The notes beneath the pieces were generated by a model that did no database searches, was not told the DNA's origin, and worked only from the letters and a program-made list of their open reading frames with translations. A DNA stretch of 64,000 nt. Source: CAVXFB01 sp963760935. GTDB lineage: Bacteria; Planctomycetota; Planctomycetia; Pirellulales; Thermoguttaceae. Of this stretch, positions 55,459-64,000 are shown in pieces. Position numbers and translations under genes: made by a program. The stretch is from the NCBI GenBank assembly GCA_963760935.1, contig CAVXFB010000008.1:1326680-1390679 (forward strand). Direction: 5' to 3'. Each line of letters opens with the position of its first letter. The stretch's first letter is position 1.

Positions 55459-57660
55459 TCACGCATCGAGAAGAATACCGCCAGTGCTCTGCACGAGAAT
55501 CACGCGGTCGAGTTGCCCGGCCAGGTAGTCGATGCGCTCGAAGAACGCCATTTCCTCGCCTTCGTTCGGCGCCTGGAAGCCGATGAAGACCAATGCGGCA
55601 CGGCGCGACTCCCAATGAATGGCCTTTCGCAGGTCGTCGGTGACAACCACGACCGGGATGGCTTCGATACGAAAGGCGCCGATCAATTGCTGGAGGTGCT
55701 GCATGACCTCGGACCGGCCGACCTCGTTCGGAATGACACGAAGAAGCCGAATGGGATGATTCCGCCACTCGTTGTTCTTGGTCAACAGGTACGCCAGCAG
55801 CAACATCAGTGCGCCGTTCTCCTCGCCTCGCCACCACACGTCGAGCGTTCCGCGCGGGGCCAGCCAAGGATCGGTGGGCTCTTCCCGAAAGCGGACGGCC
55901 ACGAGATTGCGCTGCAAACCGGCCACGGTGCGTAACGTCGCACAAGCGGCTTCGGCCCGTTCCCGATCGCTTGGCCAACCCAACAGGAGCGTATTGGGCC
56001 GCAGCGAGCCCAGCCCGTGGCACTGGACCAGCGACTCGATGCCGTCGGACAGAAAAGGGGCAACAACCACGGCCGGAAAGGCCTCGAGTTCCTGGTCGTG
56101 AATGAACTGTTGCAGGATACGTTCCTGGCTGTTGCGGATTTGGAGGCGGTCGTCGATGTCTCCTTGTATCACTTGTCCCAACGACAGAATTCCATGGCCG
56201 GCCGTTAGCCAGTGACCGAAGATCGCCAAGTGCGGTCGGCTCCAGCCGCTGCCGCTAAGGGCGAGGATAACCGGTCGCCAGTTCTTGGGATGGTGCCGCG
56301 ACTCTTCCAGTTTCAGAAGGTTTTTTCGCACGCGTTCAAACAGCACGCCGCTTTGCAGATCGCCCCAGCGAGCCCGCACTTCCTTGCGGCGAATGTACCA
56401 ATGCAGAAACACCATGAAGCTGATCGACGCTACGGCCCACAACGGGTCGATCAAGAACATCACGGCCAGACAGCCCGCCGCGCCCAACAGCGATGTCGAC
56501 CAATGGCACCAACGAAAACGCGGTCGGTAGCTGGGATTCCCGGTGATCGACTCGTAGAACGTCGCCAAGTTCAACGTGCCGTATGTGATCATGAAGGCCA
56601 TGCTGATGATCGGGGCAATCGTATCCAAGTCGCCCAACCAGATACAGACTTGCGAGACCGCGAACGTCAGCAGTATGGCGCGTCGTGGCTCGTTTGCTGG
56701 GCCGCTGCCCCTGCCGAAATGCCGCAGCCATGGAAAGATGCGGTCCCGACCAAATGCCTGCAGAATCCGCGGCGCGCCCATCATGCTGCCCAACGCAGAG
56801 GAGAGTGTGGCGGCAAATATACCGGCCGTAATCAAGAGCGGCGACCAAGCAATATCCTTGATCAACAGATTGTTGGCGATCAGCTCCTGATGCGGGCGGG
56901 CGCATCCCAACAAAACGCCCACGCTGAGGTAGATCATGGCCGTGACGCCGACCGCGGCCAACGTGCCTCGCGGGATGGCCTTGGCCGGGTCCTTGAGATC
57001 GCCCGACATGTTGGCCCCGGCCATGATTCCCGTCACGGCGGGGAAGAACAGGGCGAACATCGTAAAGAAGTTCTGGCCATCCGTGTAGTGCGGAGCAAGA
57101 TTCGCTTCGAGTGCTGCGAGATGGAATGCTTCGAGCGACCCCGTATAGAAGGACGCCAGCGAGAGGGCGAGTATCGCCAGAATCACGTATTGGACCTTGA
57201 TGGCCCAGCCAGCTCCAATATATACACAGACAAACACGGCCGCATTCACAATAGTCGCCACAAGGGTCACGGTGGGATGCGCCGGCCCGAGCATGTCGAC
57301 CAAGGCTTCGGAAAATCCGATGACATACAGCGCGACGGAGATTGCCTGGGCAAAAAAGAATACAATGCCGATGGCTCCGCCGAACTCGACGCCGAGGCTG
57401 CGGCTAATCAGATAGTATGCCCCGCCGCCGCGAACACGCGTGTTCGTGGCGATCGCCGACAACGAGAGGCTGGTGAGCACGGTGATCGCCTCGGCAGCCG
57501 TTACGATCAGCAGTGCGTGGATGATACCGGCTTGGCCCACGACTTGGCCAAAGCGAAGAAACAGAATCACACCGAGGATCGTCAGCGTGCAGGGCGTGAA
57601 CACGCCTCCAAAGGCGCCAAACCTGGCGGCGGCTGCCTTTTCGTCGCTTCCATTCGTCAT
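55459..57660 (-). CDS. SLC12-type cation-chloride cotransporter / amino acid permease
   Basis: 733 residues from the ATG at 57660. About 12 membrane helices in the first 430 residues: FGGVFTPCTLTILGVILFLRFG (helix 1, typical of the NKCC/KCC group), VRGGGAYYLISRSLGVEFGG and MAGANMSGDLKDPAKAIPRGTL (conserved loop before helix 6). The C-terminal 300 residues are soluble and resemble the SLC12 regulatory tail. It probably couples K+ or Na+ with Cl- or amino acids. It follows the CPA2 antiporter by 39 bp on the same strand, forming an ion-homeostasis operon. Confidence 0.85.
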   Translation of the reverse strand: MTNGSDEKAAAARFGAFGGVFTPCTLTILGVILFLRFGQVVGQAGIIHALLIVTAAEAITVLTSLSLSAIATNTRVRGGGAYYLISRSLGVEFGGAIGIVFFFAQAISVALYVIGFSEALVDMLGPAHPTVTLVATIVNAAVFVCVYIGAGWAIKVQYVILAILALSLASFYTGSLEAFHLAALEANLAPHYTDGQNFFTMFALFFPAVTGIMAGANMSGDLKDPAKAIPRGTLAAVGVTAMIYLSVGVLLGCARPHQELIANNLLIKDIAWSPLLITAGIFAATLSSALGSMMGAPRILQAFGRDRIFPWLRHFGRGSGPANEPRRAILLTFAVSQVCIWLGDLDTIAPIISMAFMITYGTLNLATFYESITGNPSYRPRFRWCHWSTSLLGAAGCLAVMFLIDPLWAVASISFMVFLHWYIRRKEVRARWGDLQSGVLFERVRKNLLKLEESRHHPKNWRPVILALSGSGWSRPHLAIFGHWLTAGHGILSLGQVIQGDIDDRLQIRNSQERILQQFIHDQELEAFPAVVVAPFLSDGIESLVQCHGLGSLRPNTLLLGWPSDRERAEAACATLRTVAGLQRNLVAVRFREEPTDPWLAPRGTLDVWWRGEENGALMLLLAYLLTKNNEWRNHPIRLLRVIPNEVGRSEVMQHLQQLIGAFRIEAIPVVVVTDDLRKAIHWESRRAALVFIGFQAPNEGEEMAFFERIDYLAGQLDRVILVQSTGGILLDA

Positions 57661-57699
57661 GAAACAAGTGTCCGTCCGTGTCGAGAGGTCAATTCGCAA

Positions 57700-59400
57700 T
57701 CAATGAGTCGCGCCGCCACTGCCCGGTTGGCGGTGGATCAGCAGGCGCAGCAGATCGCGACGCCGGACAATTCCCAACAACTGGTGCGGTTCCTCGCGGG
57801 TGACAACCGGCAGGCAGTCGTCTTTGCTTGTATTGAACGGCTTGCTGGCCCGCTCCACTGGATCGTCGGGATACAGCACCTTGCCCGCGGGAGTGGCGAG
57901 GTCGGCGGCCCGGACAAGCGGGCCCAGCGAGTGGTCGACGAGGGCTTGGCTCAATTCGCGATAGCGGATCACGCCTACCACCTCGCGGCTCGCGTTGACT
58001 ACCGGATACGTGTTGTCGCGACTGTGCTCGATGAAGGCCACCACTTCGTCGAAGGTGAACGAATCGAGCAAGGGGTGGATGTTCTTGCGCATGATCTGCT
58101 GCACGGTCAAATCCGCGCCAGAGTGCCGATGCCATGGGTCGTAGCCGAAGGCCAGCACGATACGATTCCACACGACTCCCAGTTGGTCCAAAAGATCGGC
58201 GCCGGCATGCGGGACGGCATAAGCCAACGGAACTTCGCTGGCCCGGAGCACTGCTTGGCGGATAAGAACCGGTCCCACGATTTCAAAAAAAGGCACCGTG
58301 CCGAGAATGATCGTTTGCAGATAGTGGCCAAGCTCCGGATCGCGCTGGCTGGCAATGGCCGACAGCGCGATCGCCGCGCCGGCTTGAGAGACAAGTGTGA
58401 CGCCGAGCCAGCGTCGGACCACGGGCTGCTCGTGTTTCCGGTCGGCGACCATGAAGATGCCGAAGTACTTGCCGGCACAACGCAAAACGATGTAGGCCGC
58501 GCCGATCAGCCCGGCGACCTTCAGCGCGCCAATATCCAACTCCACGCCGCTGGTGGCAAAGAAAACAATGCAGAGCATGCCTGTAAGGCGGTCGAGTTCG
58601 GCCAGGATTTGCCGCGTATAGTAGCACGTGTTGGCCGTGACGATTCCCATGGCCAGGAACGCCAGCATGTAGGAATTGTCGAGCGTCTCACACAGTCCGA
58701 GGAGCGTGGCGGTGATTGCCACGAGGAACATCAGGCGATGCTTTTGGCTAACCAAGCCGAAGCAGTAACTCACGAGCAGACCGGCCATAGCCCCCAGGCC
58801 GAGAGAGCCGGCTAAATCCCGCGTAAGTTCTCCGAGCTTCGCTGTGACAGACAGGTCCATTGCGCCGCGCGCATGATCGATCGCCACGAAAACAAGTTCA
58901 AAAGCGATTATCGCCACGAGGTTATTGACGGCCACGAGCGCCTGGGCGTACTCGGTAATCGTTCCTTCGGATTCGGTTTCTTTCAGGACCAGGACTGTCG
59001 TAGCCGGCGCCGTGGCCAGCGCGAGGGTTCCCAGCAAAATGGCAACTTGCCAAGGCTGGCCTAGCAACCACAACCCCAAGGCAACTGCCAAGAACGTTGC
59101 AGACATTTCTCCCAAGGAAAGCCGTACAACATGGCCGAAAATGCGCCGAACTCTTGTGAGTGGAAACTGGCAACCCAGACTGAACAGCACCAAGGCGACG
59201 GCCAACTCCGTGAGCGGCGTCAGGAGAACGATATGCTGTTCCGGCACCAGGTTGAGCACGGACGGCCCGAAAAGTACCCCGACCAACAGGTAAGCGGTGA
59301 CCTGAGGCAAACGCAGCAGGGTTGCGAACCTTCCGGCAAATAGCGCGACCGCCAGAAGCAGGCCGAGTGTCAGGAGAACTTCCGAATCGGCAGCCGACAT
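57700..59400 (-). CDS. CPA2 family cation:proton antiporter with two CBS domains
   Basis: 566 residues. About 12 helices in the first 410 residues: LPQVTAYLLVGVLFGPSVL, LVLFSLGCQFPLTRV, and the core GTLALATAPATTVLVLKE (about 123-140), IVFFATSGVELDIGAL. Two CBS domains follow (about 435-560: MRKNIHPLLDSFTFDEVVAF, NTYPVVNASREVVGVIRYRELS and DDCLPVVTREEPHQLLGIVRRRDLL), which sense adenine nucleotides. It exchanges Na+ or K+ for H+. First gene of the operon with the SLC12-type transporter. Confidence 0.87.
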   Translation of the reverse strand: MSAADSEVLLTLGLLLAVALFAGRFATLLRLPQVTAYLLVGVLFGPSVLNLVPEQHIVLLTPLTELAVALVLFSLGCQFPLTRVRRIFGHVVRLSLGEMSATFLAVALGLWLLGQPWQVAILLGTLALATAPATTVLVLKETESEGTITEYAQALVAVNNLVAIIAFELVFVAIDHARGAMDLSVTAKLGELTRDLAGSLGLGAMAGLLVSYCFGLVSQKHRLMFLVAITATLLGLCETLDNSYMLAFLAMGIVTANTCYYTRQILAELDRLTGMLCIVFFATSGVELDIGALKVAGLIGAAYIVLRCAGKYFGIFMVADRKHEQPVVRRWLGVTLVSQAGAAIALSAIASQRDPELGHYLQTIILGTVPFFEIVGPVLIRQAVLRASEVPLAYAVPHAGADLLDQLGVVWNRIVLAFGYDPWHRHSGADLTVQQIMRKNIHPLLDSFTFDEVVAFIEHSRDNTYPVVNASREVVGVIRYRELSQALVDHSLGPLVRAADLATPAGKVLYPDDPVERASKPFNTSKDDCLPVVTREEPHQLLGIVRRRDLLRLLIHRQPGSGGATH

Positions 59401-59533
59401 TCCAAAATTCCTGATACGAATTAATCACGCCGATCATCGGCGTTCCGACCTAACGCCACCGCGTTCAAGGGCCCTTTCCGACGTTTTCGGGGCACGTCAT
59501 CAAAGCCCGGTATTTTCGCATCTCTGAATCATT

Positions 59534-61420
59534 CTAGGAACGGTCCGGCGCGCGCGGTTCGGTGGCCGGTCCAACCGGCCGCTCCGGCGGATGCTCGACC
59601 GGCGAAACCGCCGTCTGATGGCGCTGTCCGCGATTATTGCTCGGTGCGTGTGGTTTCGATTTTGACACGTCTACCGGACGGCTCGCGTGCATCGCCGACC
59701 ACAGCCCCCAGAAGAATTGCCGCACGTTAATGCCCAGGCTGCGCGTATTGTATCCACCTTCTTGCACAACGAGCGTCGGCAGCTTGAGCGCGCCGATCAG
59801 GGCGCCGTTGGCTTCAAAATCGTTGGCCCGCAGGCTCCATGTGCCCGTCGGGTCGCCCTTGGCCGTGTCGAGACCCAAAGCGACGACGAGGAATGTGGGC
59901 CGGAACGAGATGATCGATCGCAACGCCTTCTGCAGCACCTCGCGGTATCGTGCGCTATCGATCGTCTCAGGCAACGGGTAGTTAAGGTTGAAGCCTTCCC
60001 CGGGACCGCGCCCTCGTTCGTCGTCGAATCCGCTGAAGTACGGGTAGGCCAACCGAGGATGCCCATGAATCGAGATCGTCAGCACATCGGCTCGCTCGTA
60101 GAAAATATCTTGTTGCCCATTGCCGTGGTGGTAGTCGACGTCCAAGATGGCAACCTTGCCGAACCCGCTCAGGTAATGGGCGGCGATCGCGGTCGAGTTG
60201 AGATAGCAAAATCCACCGAACGTCCGGCGTTCGGCGTGGTGGCCCGGCGGACGTACCAGCGCGTACGCGATCAGACGTCCATTCAGAACCGCATTAGCGG
60301 CGGTCATTGCGCAGTCGACGGCTCGCTCGGCCGCCGCATAGGCGCGGCGATTCAAGGGGGTGAACGTGTCAATACAGTAGTATCCCGCCCGGACCGCAAG
60401 GTCCTTGGGAGGACGGGCGGCGTTGCGGATCGGAAACACATAAGGATAGATCGATTCGCCCTCCGGAACGCGCTCGCAAACTCGCTTCAGGTACTTCAGA
60501 AAATCGGATTCGTGCACCGCATGAACGTGGCTTACCGGATAGTTCCTCGGCGCCACGGTTGTGAACAGATCGCTCCCTCCAATTTCCTTCAGAATGGTTG
60601 TGATTCGGACCGGCGCTTCGACGTAGCCGCGATCGCGCACTTCATGGATTCCATGCCGGTCGTTGATCACCAGGGCGATCTGTACGTCCTTCGGAATCTC
60701 GGAGTGTGGCGGGATCGGCGGTTCCTTGGTCCGGTAGCGTGGCGCCCGGAGGCGAATGATGGGATCTCGGAACGAGTCGACGACCATGTCGATGTACTGT
60801 TTGCTGCAAATATGCCCGTACTCGCGTTCGAGAATTGTGCGAACGATCACCCGCGCCTGGTCTCGTGAAAGCGCAACGTTCTGACCGAGATCGTCGAACA
60901 CCAGATATGGCGGATTTTCACTCCCCGGCGTCACCGGCGTCTCGTAGGCCGTGTTGGCAATAGGACGGGCGCCGTAACGCTCATAGAAACGCAAACGGGC
61001 GCAATTCTGCTTGAGCGCGACGGGATCGGAGCACAAGGCCGGATCGTCGGGCAGGCACTCGAAGAATAGGCCGACCACCCGCAACCGTAGGGCCTCCTGC
61101 CGAACCCGCTCGTAGAGCAAGCCGCCGATCCCGCGGTCGAGCATATTTCGCGCGGTGGCCACGAAATCCAAGTAGCAGAAGTTCAACTCCGGCTCGTGAA
61201 ACATGAAGGCGAATCCCTCGACTTGGGCTTTCGCGCCTTCGGCGACAAACAGCGAAGAACGGAACTGGTACTTCAGCGGGTTCTGAAGTCGGCTGGGAAT
61301 CTCTTGGATCACGCCCTCGCGCAGAAGCGGAAATTGCACTCGCAGAATTGCCTGAACCTGCGCTATGGCCGCCCGATTGATGGGGAGGTGGTCATCATAG
61401 ATCCCTCGAATCTGGAACAT
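59534..61420 (-). CDS. GNAT acetyltransferase / histone deacetylase-family fusion
   Basis: 628 residues. Residues 1-170 look like a GNAT domain: AEGAKAQVEGFAFMFHEPELNFCYLDFVAT, then the acetyl-CoA loop RGIGGLLYERVRQEAL (about 95-110) and LRFYERYGARPI. Residues about 240-590 are a zinc deacetylase of the HDAC/acetylpolyamine amidohydrolase family: ALVRPPGHHAERRTFGGFCYLN (two catalytic His), AILDVDYHHGNGQQDIFY (zinc Asp and His), HGHPRLAYPYFSG, LDTAKGDPTG (zinc Asp) and QEGGYNTRSLG. The zinc site looks complete. The tail after 590 is low complexity. One chain thus carries acetyl transfer and deacetylation. Start has GAGGTGAT upstream. Confidence 0.83.
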   Translation of the reverse strand: MFQIRGIYDDHLPINRAAIAQVQAILRVQFPLLREGVIQEIPSRLQNPLKYQFRSSLFVAEGAKAQVEGFAFMFHEPELNFCYLDFVATARNMLDRGIGGLLYERVRQEALRLRVVGLFFECLPDDPALCSDPVALKQNCARLRFYERYGARPIANTAYETPVTPGSENPPYLVFDDLGQNVALSRDQARVIVRTILEREYGHICSKQYIDMVVDSFRDPIIRLRAPRYRTKEPPIPPHSEIPKDVQIALVINDRHGIHEVRDRGYVEAPVRITTILKEIGGSDLFTTVAPRNYPVSHVHAVHESDFLKYLKRVCERVPEGESIYPYVFPIRNAARPPKDLAVRAGYYCIDTFTPLNRRAYAAAERAVDCAMTAANAVLNGRLIAYALVRPPGHHAERRTFGGFCYLNSTAIAAHYLSGFGKVAILDVDYHHGNGQQDIFYERADVLTISIHGHPRLAYPYFSGFDDERGRGPGEGFNLNYPLPETIDSARYREVLQKALRSIISFRPTFLVVALGLDTAKGDPTGTWSLRANDFEANGALIGALKLPTLVVQEGGYNTRSLGINVRQFFWGLWSAMHASRPVDVSKSKPHAPSNNRGQRHQTAVSPVEHPPERPVGPATEPRAPDRS

Positions 61421-61972
61421 GCATCACCTCTACCGGCGGCCTTCACCCTCGGTGCTCTGCCGCTCATCGCCCGCTGTCGGAGACGCCTGCCCCAAGCACG
61501 ATGTTACGCCACCGCCACCTTTACGCCATCCCATCAACCTCGGGCCGCTGCACGCACGTATGACGACGTTGCTGTTTACCGTATTCTCCCACCGCCGGCA
61601 ATACGGCGTTCAGTGCGGCATGTGCAAAGGGGTGCATTCCGCACTTTGCATTGCACGAAGATATCCCGAAGGGCTGTGGGAAGACAGCCCAGGGTAGCCG
61701 CGTAAGCGGCTACCCTGGGCTATCATAGAAAAAGCCCTTCGGGCTATCAGCGGCATCCAATGGTCATGCAAAGTGCGGAATGCACCCGAGAGTCTCCCCT
61801 CACTGGGGAATGGACCCCAGAGGGGACACCACCCTTTGTCCCGGTATGACTCAGAAGTTTCGCAACCTGTCACTACGGGGGGTGGGCTTGTGCTGCCGAT
61901 CGTCTCGATCAAACCCTTTGAGGCGACAGCAGTTCGCACTGATTGTCACGAATCGTCACTGTCTGACTCAAG
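61421..61972. other. intergenic region with a large nested palindrome
   Basis: About 550 bp between the GNAT/deacetylase gene and tRNA-Met. Besides the nested palindrome (61632-61785), the stretch 61786-61830 has CTCCCCTCACTGGGGA and similar short hairpins. No gene seen. Confidence 0.55.
61632..61785. repeat. three-level nested palindrome (MITE-like)
   Basis: Outer arms, 19 bp perfect: 61632-61650 and 61767-61785 (GTGCATTCCGCACTTTGCA). Middle arms, 11 bp perfect: CCCGAAGGGCT 61665-61675 and 61733-61743. Inner arms, 16 bp perfect: AGCCCAGGGTAGCCGC 61686-61701 and 61706-61721 with loop GTAA. The 154-bp unit can form one long stem. It has no coding content and could be a non-autonomous mobile element. 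Confidence 0.85.
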
Positions 61973-62047
61973 TAGCGGCGGTAGGAGTCGAACCTACGAC
62001 ACGCGGATTATGATTCCGCTGCTCTAGACCAACTGAGCTACGCCGCC
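61973..62047 (-). tRNA. tRNA-Met (CAU anticodon)
   Basis: 75 nt. Acceptor GGCGGCG (5', at 62047) pairs with CGCCGCT (3'), so the top pair is G1-U72; discriminator A, no encoded CCA. D stem GCTC/GAGC, anticodon stem GCGGA/TCCGC with loop ATCATAA (CAU), variable GTGTC, T arm GTAGG-TTCGACT-CCTAC. The standard acceptor pairing rules out the initiator (which has an unpaired 1-72), so elongator Met is likely; tRNA-Ile with lysidine also uses CAU and cannot be fully excluded. Confidence 0.93.
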
Positions 62048-62059
62048 AATCCATCCCCA

Positions 62060-62087
62060 AACCTACCCGATAAACCGTAAAAGGCAA
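62060..62087 (-). promoter_or_regulatory. putative tRNA promoter
   Basis: On the minus strand TTGCCT (62082-62087), 16 bp, TAGGTT (62060-62065), 12 bases before the mature tRNA 5' end. Confidence 0.4.
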
Positions 62088-62202
62088 GCCCCTGCGGGCC
62101 GCGATTCTGATCGCCTCATGGCGTGAAGACCCTCCGCAAGCAGGGCGTGACTACCACGACCGGCATGCGTGCCGTGCGCAGCAGTTCTTCCGTCACCGAT
62201 TG

Positions 62203-63054
62203 CTACACCACAGCCATTACGCCGCGAACGTAGCCGACCGACTCGGCAAGGCCCGGCAGCGGATCAGTCGGGTCCTTCTCGTACTCGAACGACACGCAGC
62301 CCTTATAGCCAATCTTTTCCAACGTGCGGATGAACTGGGGGATGTCGATCACGCCGCGACCGACCTCGATGGCCTTGCCCTTGGCATTGGCCGCAGTCAC
62401 GTCCTTCATGTGGACGTCCAGCAGACGGTCGGCGCATTGTTCCGCCGCTACGCTCGGGTCAACGCCTGCGAGAGTCGTGTGGCCGATGTCGATACACAGT
62501 CCCACGCGGGGATCGAGCGTTTTGATCACCTTATAGGCTGTTTGTGGCGTAGGGAACACTTTGTCGCCCGCCCCGTGATTGTGGATGGCGATGCCGATAT
62601 TGTACTGCTGCACTTTTTCGTTCACCAACGGCAGCAACTCGGGCAGCGGGCGTCCGACGATCAGGCGGATTCCCAACGACTTGGCATAATCGAAACCGCG
62701 CTCGACGTCTTCTGGCTTTTCCATGTAGATCACGCCGCTTGCGTAGAAATCGAGTCCCATCTCCTTCGCCTTGGCCACCACCGCGGCAATCTGCTCGGGC
62801 GTGCTGTCGATGGGCAAATGCCTGGGATGCAGGCAGAGGTGTTTTAGTCCGACTCGCTCGATTACCGACCAGACTTTGTCGATCGGAAACTTGATGAGCG
62901 TATACGTTGCCAGGCCCAGTCCGAAGGCGTGCGCCGGCTTCTTAGTTGCCGCAGTGGCAACGGATACGACGGCATCGGCCGCCAAGCCGCGAGTTGCCAC
63001 CGAAGCTGCTGCCCCGGCGCCGGCCAATTGCAGGAAGTGTCGTCGCGTAGACAT
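62203..63054 (-). CDS. TAT-exported sugar phosphate isomerase/epimerase-like protein
   Basis: 283 residues. Twin-arginine signal STRRHFLQLAGAGAAASVATRGLAA (RRxFL). The mature part is a xylose isomerase-like TIM barrel (AP endonuclease 2 fold): FGLGLATYTLIKFPIDK, HLCLHPRHLPID, LVGRPLPELLP-type strand, IAIHNHGAGDK (metal His), GLCIDIGHTTLAGVDP (metal Asp/His), VHMKDVT and CVSFEYEKDP (metal Glu). Planctomycetes have many such exported proteins, likely acting on sugars. No partner gene. Confidence 0.87.
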   Translation of the reverse strand: MSTRRHFLQLAGAGAAASVATRGLAADAVVSVATAATKKPAHAFGLGLATYTLIKFPIDKVWSVIERVGLKHLCLHPRHLPIDSTPEQIAAVVAKAKEMGLDFYASGVIYMEKPEDVERGFDYAKSLGIRLIVGRPLPELLPLVNEKVQQYNIGIAIHNHGAGDKVFPTPQTAYKVIKTLDPRVGLCIDIGHTTLAGVDPSVAAEQCADRLLDVHMKDVTAANAKGKAIEVGRGVIDIPQFIRTLEKIGYKGCVSFEYEKDPTDPLPGLAESVGYVRGVMAVV

Positions 63055-63119
63055 GGTGATCTCCTGTGTGGTGTTTCGTAAATTTCGTGAGCCGTTAGTA
63101 TGGAGCGTAAAGTCGGTCG

Positions 63120-63542
63120 CTATTCTCCGATAATCTTAATCATCACTCGTTTCGCTCGACGGCCGTCGAACTCGCCATAGAAGATTTGCTCCCACGGTCC
63201 GAAATCGAGTTTGCCGCCGGTCACTGCGACGACCACTTCACGGCCCATGATCTGCCGCTTGTGATGGGCGTCGCCGTTGTCCTCGCCGGTACGGTTGTGG
63301 TGGTACGTTTGCGGCGACGGGTCAAAGGGGGCCAGCTTTTCGAGCCATCGCTTATAGTCTTCGTGCAGCCCCGGTTCATCGTCGTTGATGAACACGGAAG
63401 CGGTGATGTGCATGGCGTTTATAAGAACCAAACCCTCCTGCACTCCGCTCTTTTCGACAGCCGCTTTGACCCGCGGCGTGATATTCACGAAGTCCATCCG
63501 CTTGGGGATGTTAAGGGTAAGGTATTCGGTGTGCGATTTCAT
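63120..63542 (-). CDS. YjbQ family protein (UPF0047)
   Basis: 140 residues from the ATG at 63542 (MKSHTEYLTLNIPKRMDFVN). Signature: GLVLINAMHITASVFINDDEPGLHEDYKRWLEKLAP (about 38-73), with the His/Asp pair, NGDAHHKRQIMGREVVVAVTGGKLDFGPWEQIFYGEFDG (about 91-129). The family is annotated as secondary thiamine-phosphate synthase by complementation in E. coli; the true role is unsettled. Follows the isomerase-like gene in the same direction (65-bp gap, upstream of it). Confidence 0.88.
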   Translation of the reverse strand: MKSHTEYLTLNIPKRMDFVNITPRVKAAVEKSGVQEGLVLINAMHITASVFINDDEPGLHEDYKRWLEKLAPFDPSPQTYHHNRTGEDNGDAHHKRQIMGREVVVAVTGGKLDFGPWEQIFYGEFDGRRAKRVMIKIIGE

Positions 63543-64000
63543 GCGGTGTGTTCGCCTACGGTCGCCTCTCCCGCGTTCCTCGGCAGGCTCCCGCAATTGT
63601 ACCAGCCGGGCAAGGGGAATGCCAGAGACGCAAGACGTCGGTTGAAAGGCATATCAGATGCGGGTATGGACGGCATCGATACCGATGACGCGCTAGGTGC
63701 CGCTGTGTGCCAGTGGCTCCGCCAGTGCTTTGGGCGGCTGACGTTCCATGGCGGTGCGGCTACAAGTTGGGCATGGCACATCGGAAGATGGTGCGGTAAG
63801 TCTAAGATGCCCGTCATCTTCACGAATTGACGTTTTCGTGCTATCGTCGATTGCCGTTGTCGGTTCGGCGTCGGAAACAACACGAACAGGCACTGGCAGA
63901 TCCGGCGGCACTCCCGCGGCCCCAAATTGCACTCGAACCCGATGATTATGTATGGGTTTTCCCGGCACTCGTCCCCCCGGAACTCAACGATTGACGTGGA
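63543..64000. other. window end, no complete gene seen
   Basis: Contains dispersed-repeat text (around 63700-63800) related to the 3035-3100 region. An open frame on the minus strand shows no family features. Nothing else supported. Confidence 0.4.

Noticed and set aside
56212..58815. 867-codon open frame on the plus strand
   Set aside because: It lies opposite the SLC12-type and CPA2 transporter genes, which have clear family motifs. Its own translation has no motif and a composition typical of an antisense frame in GC-rich DNA.
59687..60868. 393-codon open frame opposite the GNAT/deacetylase gene
   Set aside because: Antisense shadow with no recognisable domain.
63539..63925. minus-strand open frame at the window end
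   Set aside because: No motif, no ribosome site, and it overlaps dispersed-repeat sequence.

Overview
The window comes from a planctomycete, most likely of the Pirellula/Lacipirellula type. The evidence is a 16S rRNA with planctomycete character that stands alone without a 23S gene, a DUF1559 protein, a DUF1573 protein, a PEP-CTERM protein with NHL repeats, a Gly/Met-rich von Willebrand A protein, wide intergenic spaces filled with many kinds of palindromic repeats, and a base composition of roughly 60% GC. The 16S 3' end keeps the CCTCC anti-Shine-Dalgarno core, and many starts have a GGAGG-like site.

Layout. 0-4.4 kb: end of hflX, a short-chain dehydrogenase with an RluA-type pseudouridine synthase, a PIN toxin-antitoxin pair, and tsaD carrying an in-frame palindromic insert. 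4.5-12.3 kb: a very long secreted VWA protein, an HtrA-type protease, a cysteine-rich secreted protein and a lipoprotein. 12.7-18.2 kb: a P-loop kinase/methyltransferase fusion, a zinc-ribbon/GYF membrane protein coupled to a membrane-anchored P-loop ATPase, and a small DNA-repair pair (ClbS-like protein plus an alkyltransferase/endonuclease V fusion). 18.2-27.6 kb: a DUF1559 protein, then sugar metabolism (phosphofructokinase, HAD phosphatase, gnd, SDR) with dinD, then an NHL/PEP-CTERM protein. 27.6-37.6 kb: 6-pyruvoyl-tetrahydropterin synthase family, haloalkane dehalogenase-like hydrolase, a second PIN/Phd pair, an HD phosphohydrolase with a zinc-ribbon membrane partner, an ACT protein, a thioesterase, hemL, a DUF1573 protein and serC. 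38-50 kb: secreted carbohydrate-related proteins, an IS1111-type element, msrB, a sugar-binding lipoprotein, a pyruvate-decarboxylase-type enzyme and an acyltransferase. 50.2-52.2 kb: a self-contained 16S transcription unit (promoter, boxA, processing stem, terminator). 52.2-55 kb: a broken DUF4160 gene and a second, decayed IS1111-type copy split by an IS903-type element with a 9-bp target duplication. 55.4-63.6 kb: an SLC12-type transporter and a CPA2 antiporter in one operon, a GNAT/deacetylase fusion, tRNA-Met, a TAT-exported sugar isomerase-like protein and a YjbQ-family protein.

One pattern cuts across everything. Nine otherwise well-conserved genes (tsaD, the VWA protein, the Cys-rich protein, the lipoprotein, dinD, the HD gene, serC, the glycosidase-like gene with two breaks, and the sugar-binding lipoprotein) are frame-broken. 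Every one of these ten breaks is explained by loss of 1-2 bases at or next to a GCGC tract. This looks more like a systematic sequencing error than real gene loss, so I annotate these genes as full-length coding regions with a frame correction.
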